NCBI GenBank assembly: GCA_016719885.1
Contig: JADJYF010000014.1
Coordinates: 36,001-100,000, forward strand
DNA length: 64,000 nt
Direction of reading: 5' to 3'
Source: Pseudomonadota bacterium
Lineage (GTDB): Bacteria; Pseudomonadota; Gammaproteobacteria; Ga0077536
Shown here one piece after another: positions 61,870 to 64,000 of the stretch. The position numbers and the translations under genes were made by a program. The notes under the pieces were generated by a model that was not told the origin of the DNA, did no database searches, and worked only from the letters and a program-made list of their open reading frames with translations. Within the stretch, counting starts at the first letter, position 1, and each line of letters starts with the position of its first letter.

Positions 61870-64000
<2,131 letters not shown>

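Overview
The window looks like chromosomal DNA of a high-G+C (about two thirds G+C by eye, not computed) environmental proteobacterium, most likely a gammaproteobacterium. This is an inference from the 5S/23S rRNA sequence style, an MSHA-type pilus operon, VPLPA-CTERM surface proteins and a catabolic gene set of the kind seen in steroid, terpenoid or aromatic degraders.

1-18 kb is a catabolic region. It holds an MFS exporter, a family III CoA-transferase, two luciferase-like monooxygenases, a cytochrome P450, and a TetR regulator with a palindromic operator candidate facing a meta-cleavage trio (extradiol dioxygenase, C-C hydrolase, flavin monooxygenase of the acyl-CoA-dehydrogenase fold, the HsaC/HsaD/HsaA arrangement). 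An MHS transporter, SGNH hydrolases, an acyl-CoA dehydrogenase, an AraC regulator, a frameshifted Baeyer-Villiger monooxygenase and an acetamidase follow. 18.6-20.6 kb is a three-gene module resembling a lysis cassette, lying between repeat elements. 20.8-23.5 kb holds small housekeeping or hypothetical genes.

23.7-28.4 kb is the most unusual part. It is visibly more A+T-rich and contains four attC-like sites of 67-69 bp, all in one orientation, separating minus-strand cassettes. No integron integrase is visible, so it resembles an integrase-less attC cluster (CALIN). The cassettes carry a P-loop ATPase, an Mrr-like nuclease, membrane or hypothetical proteins and at least two decayed genes.

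28.4-31.9 kb holds another luciferase-like enzyme, a frameshifted old-yellow-enzyme gene, a DUF4399 protein and a VPLPA-CTERM protein. 31.9-41.7 kb is a nine-gene minus-strand MSHA-like type IV pilus/secretion operon (pilin, ATPase, platform, second pilin, PilM-PilN-like fusion, PilO-like, PilP-like, secretin, TPR protein) with ATGA overlaps. 42-61.4 kb mixes catabolic genes (luciferase-like enzyme, two crotonases, acyl-CoA dehydrogenase, cyclase family hydrolase, MDR oxidoreductase) with an AAA+ ATPase, a 1033-residue repeat protein ending in a PEP-CTERM-type anchor, a permease-DUF3574 fusion, a split cation antiporter, a cupin, a Nudix hydrolase and a radical SAM enzyme. The window ends in an rRNA operon read leftwards: terminator, 5S, then part of 23S.

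Two palindrome modules, GTGCGAAT-N2-ATTCGCAC and GTCAGACT-N2-AGTCTGAC with variants, recur in at least seven intergenic places, often against stop codons. They behave like REP/BIME elements. Three genes (BVMO, M15-like lysin, old yellow enzyme) each carry a one-base indel in a short homopolymer, which may be assembly error or real mutation.
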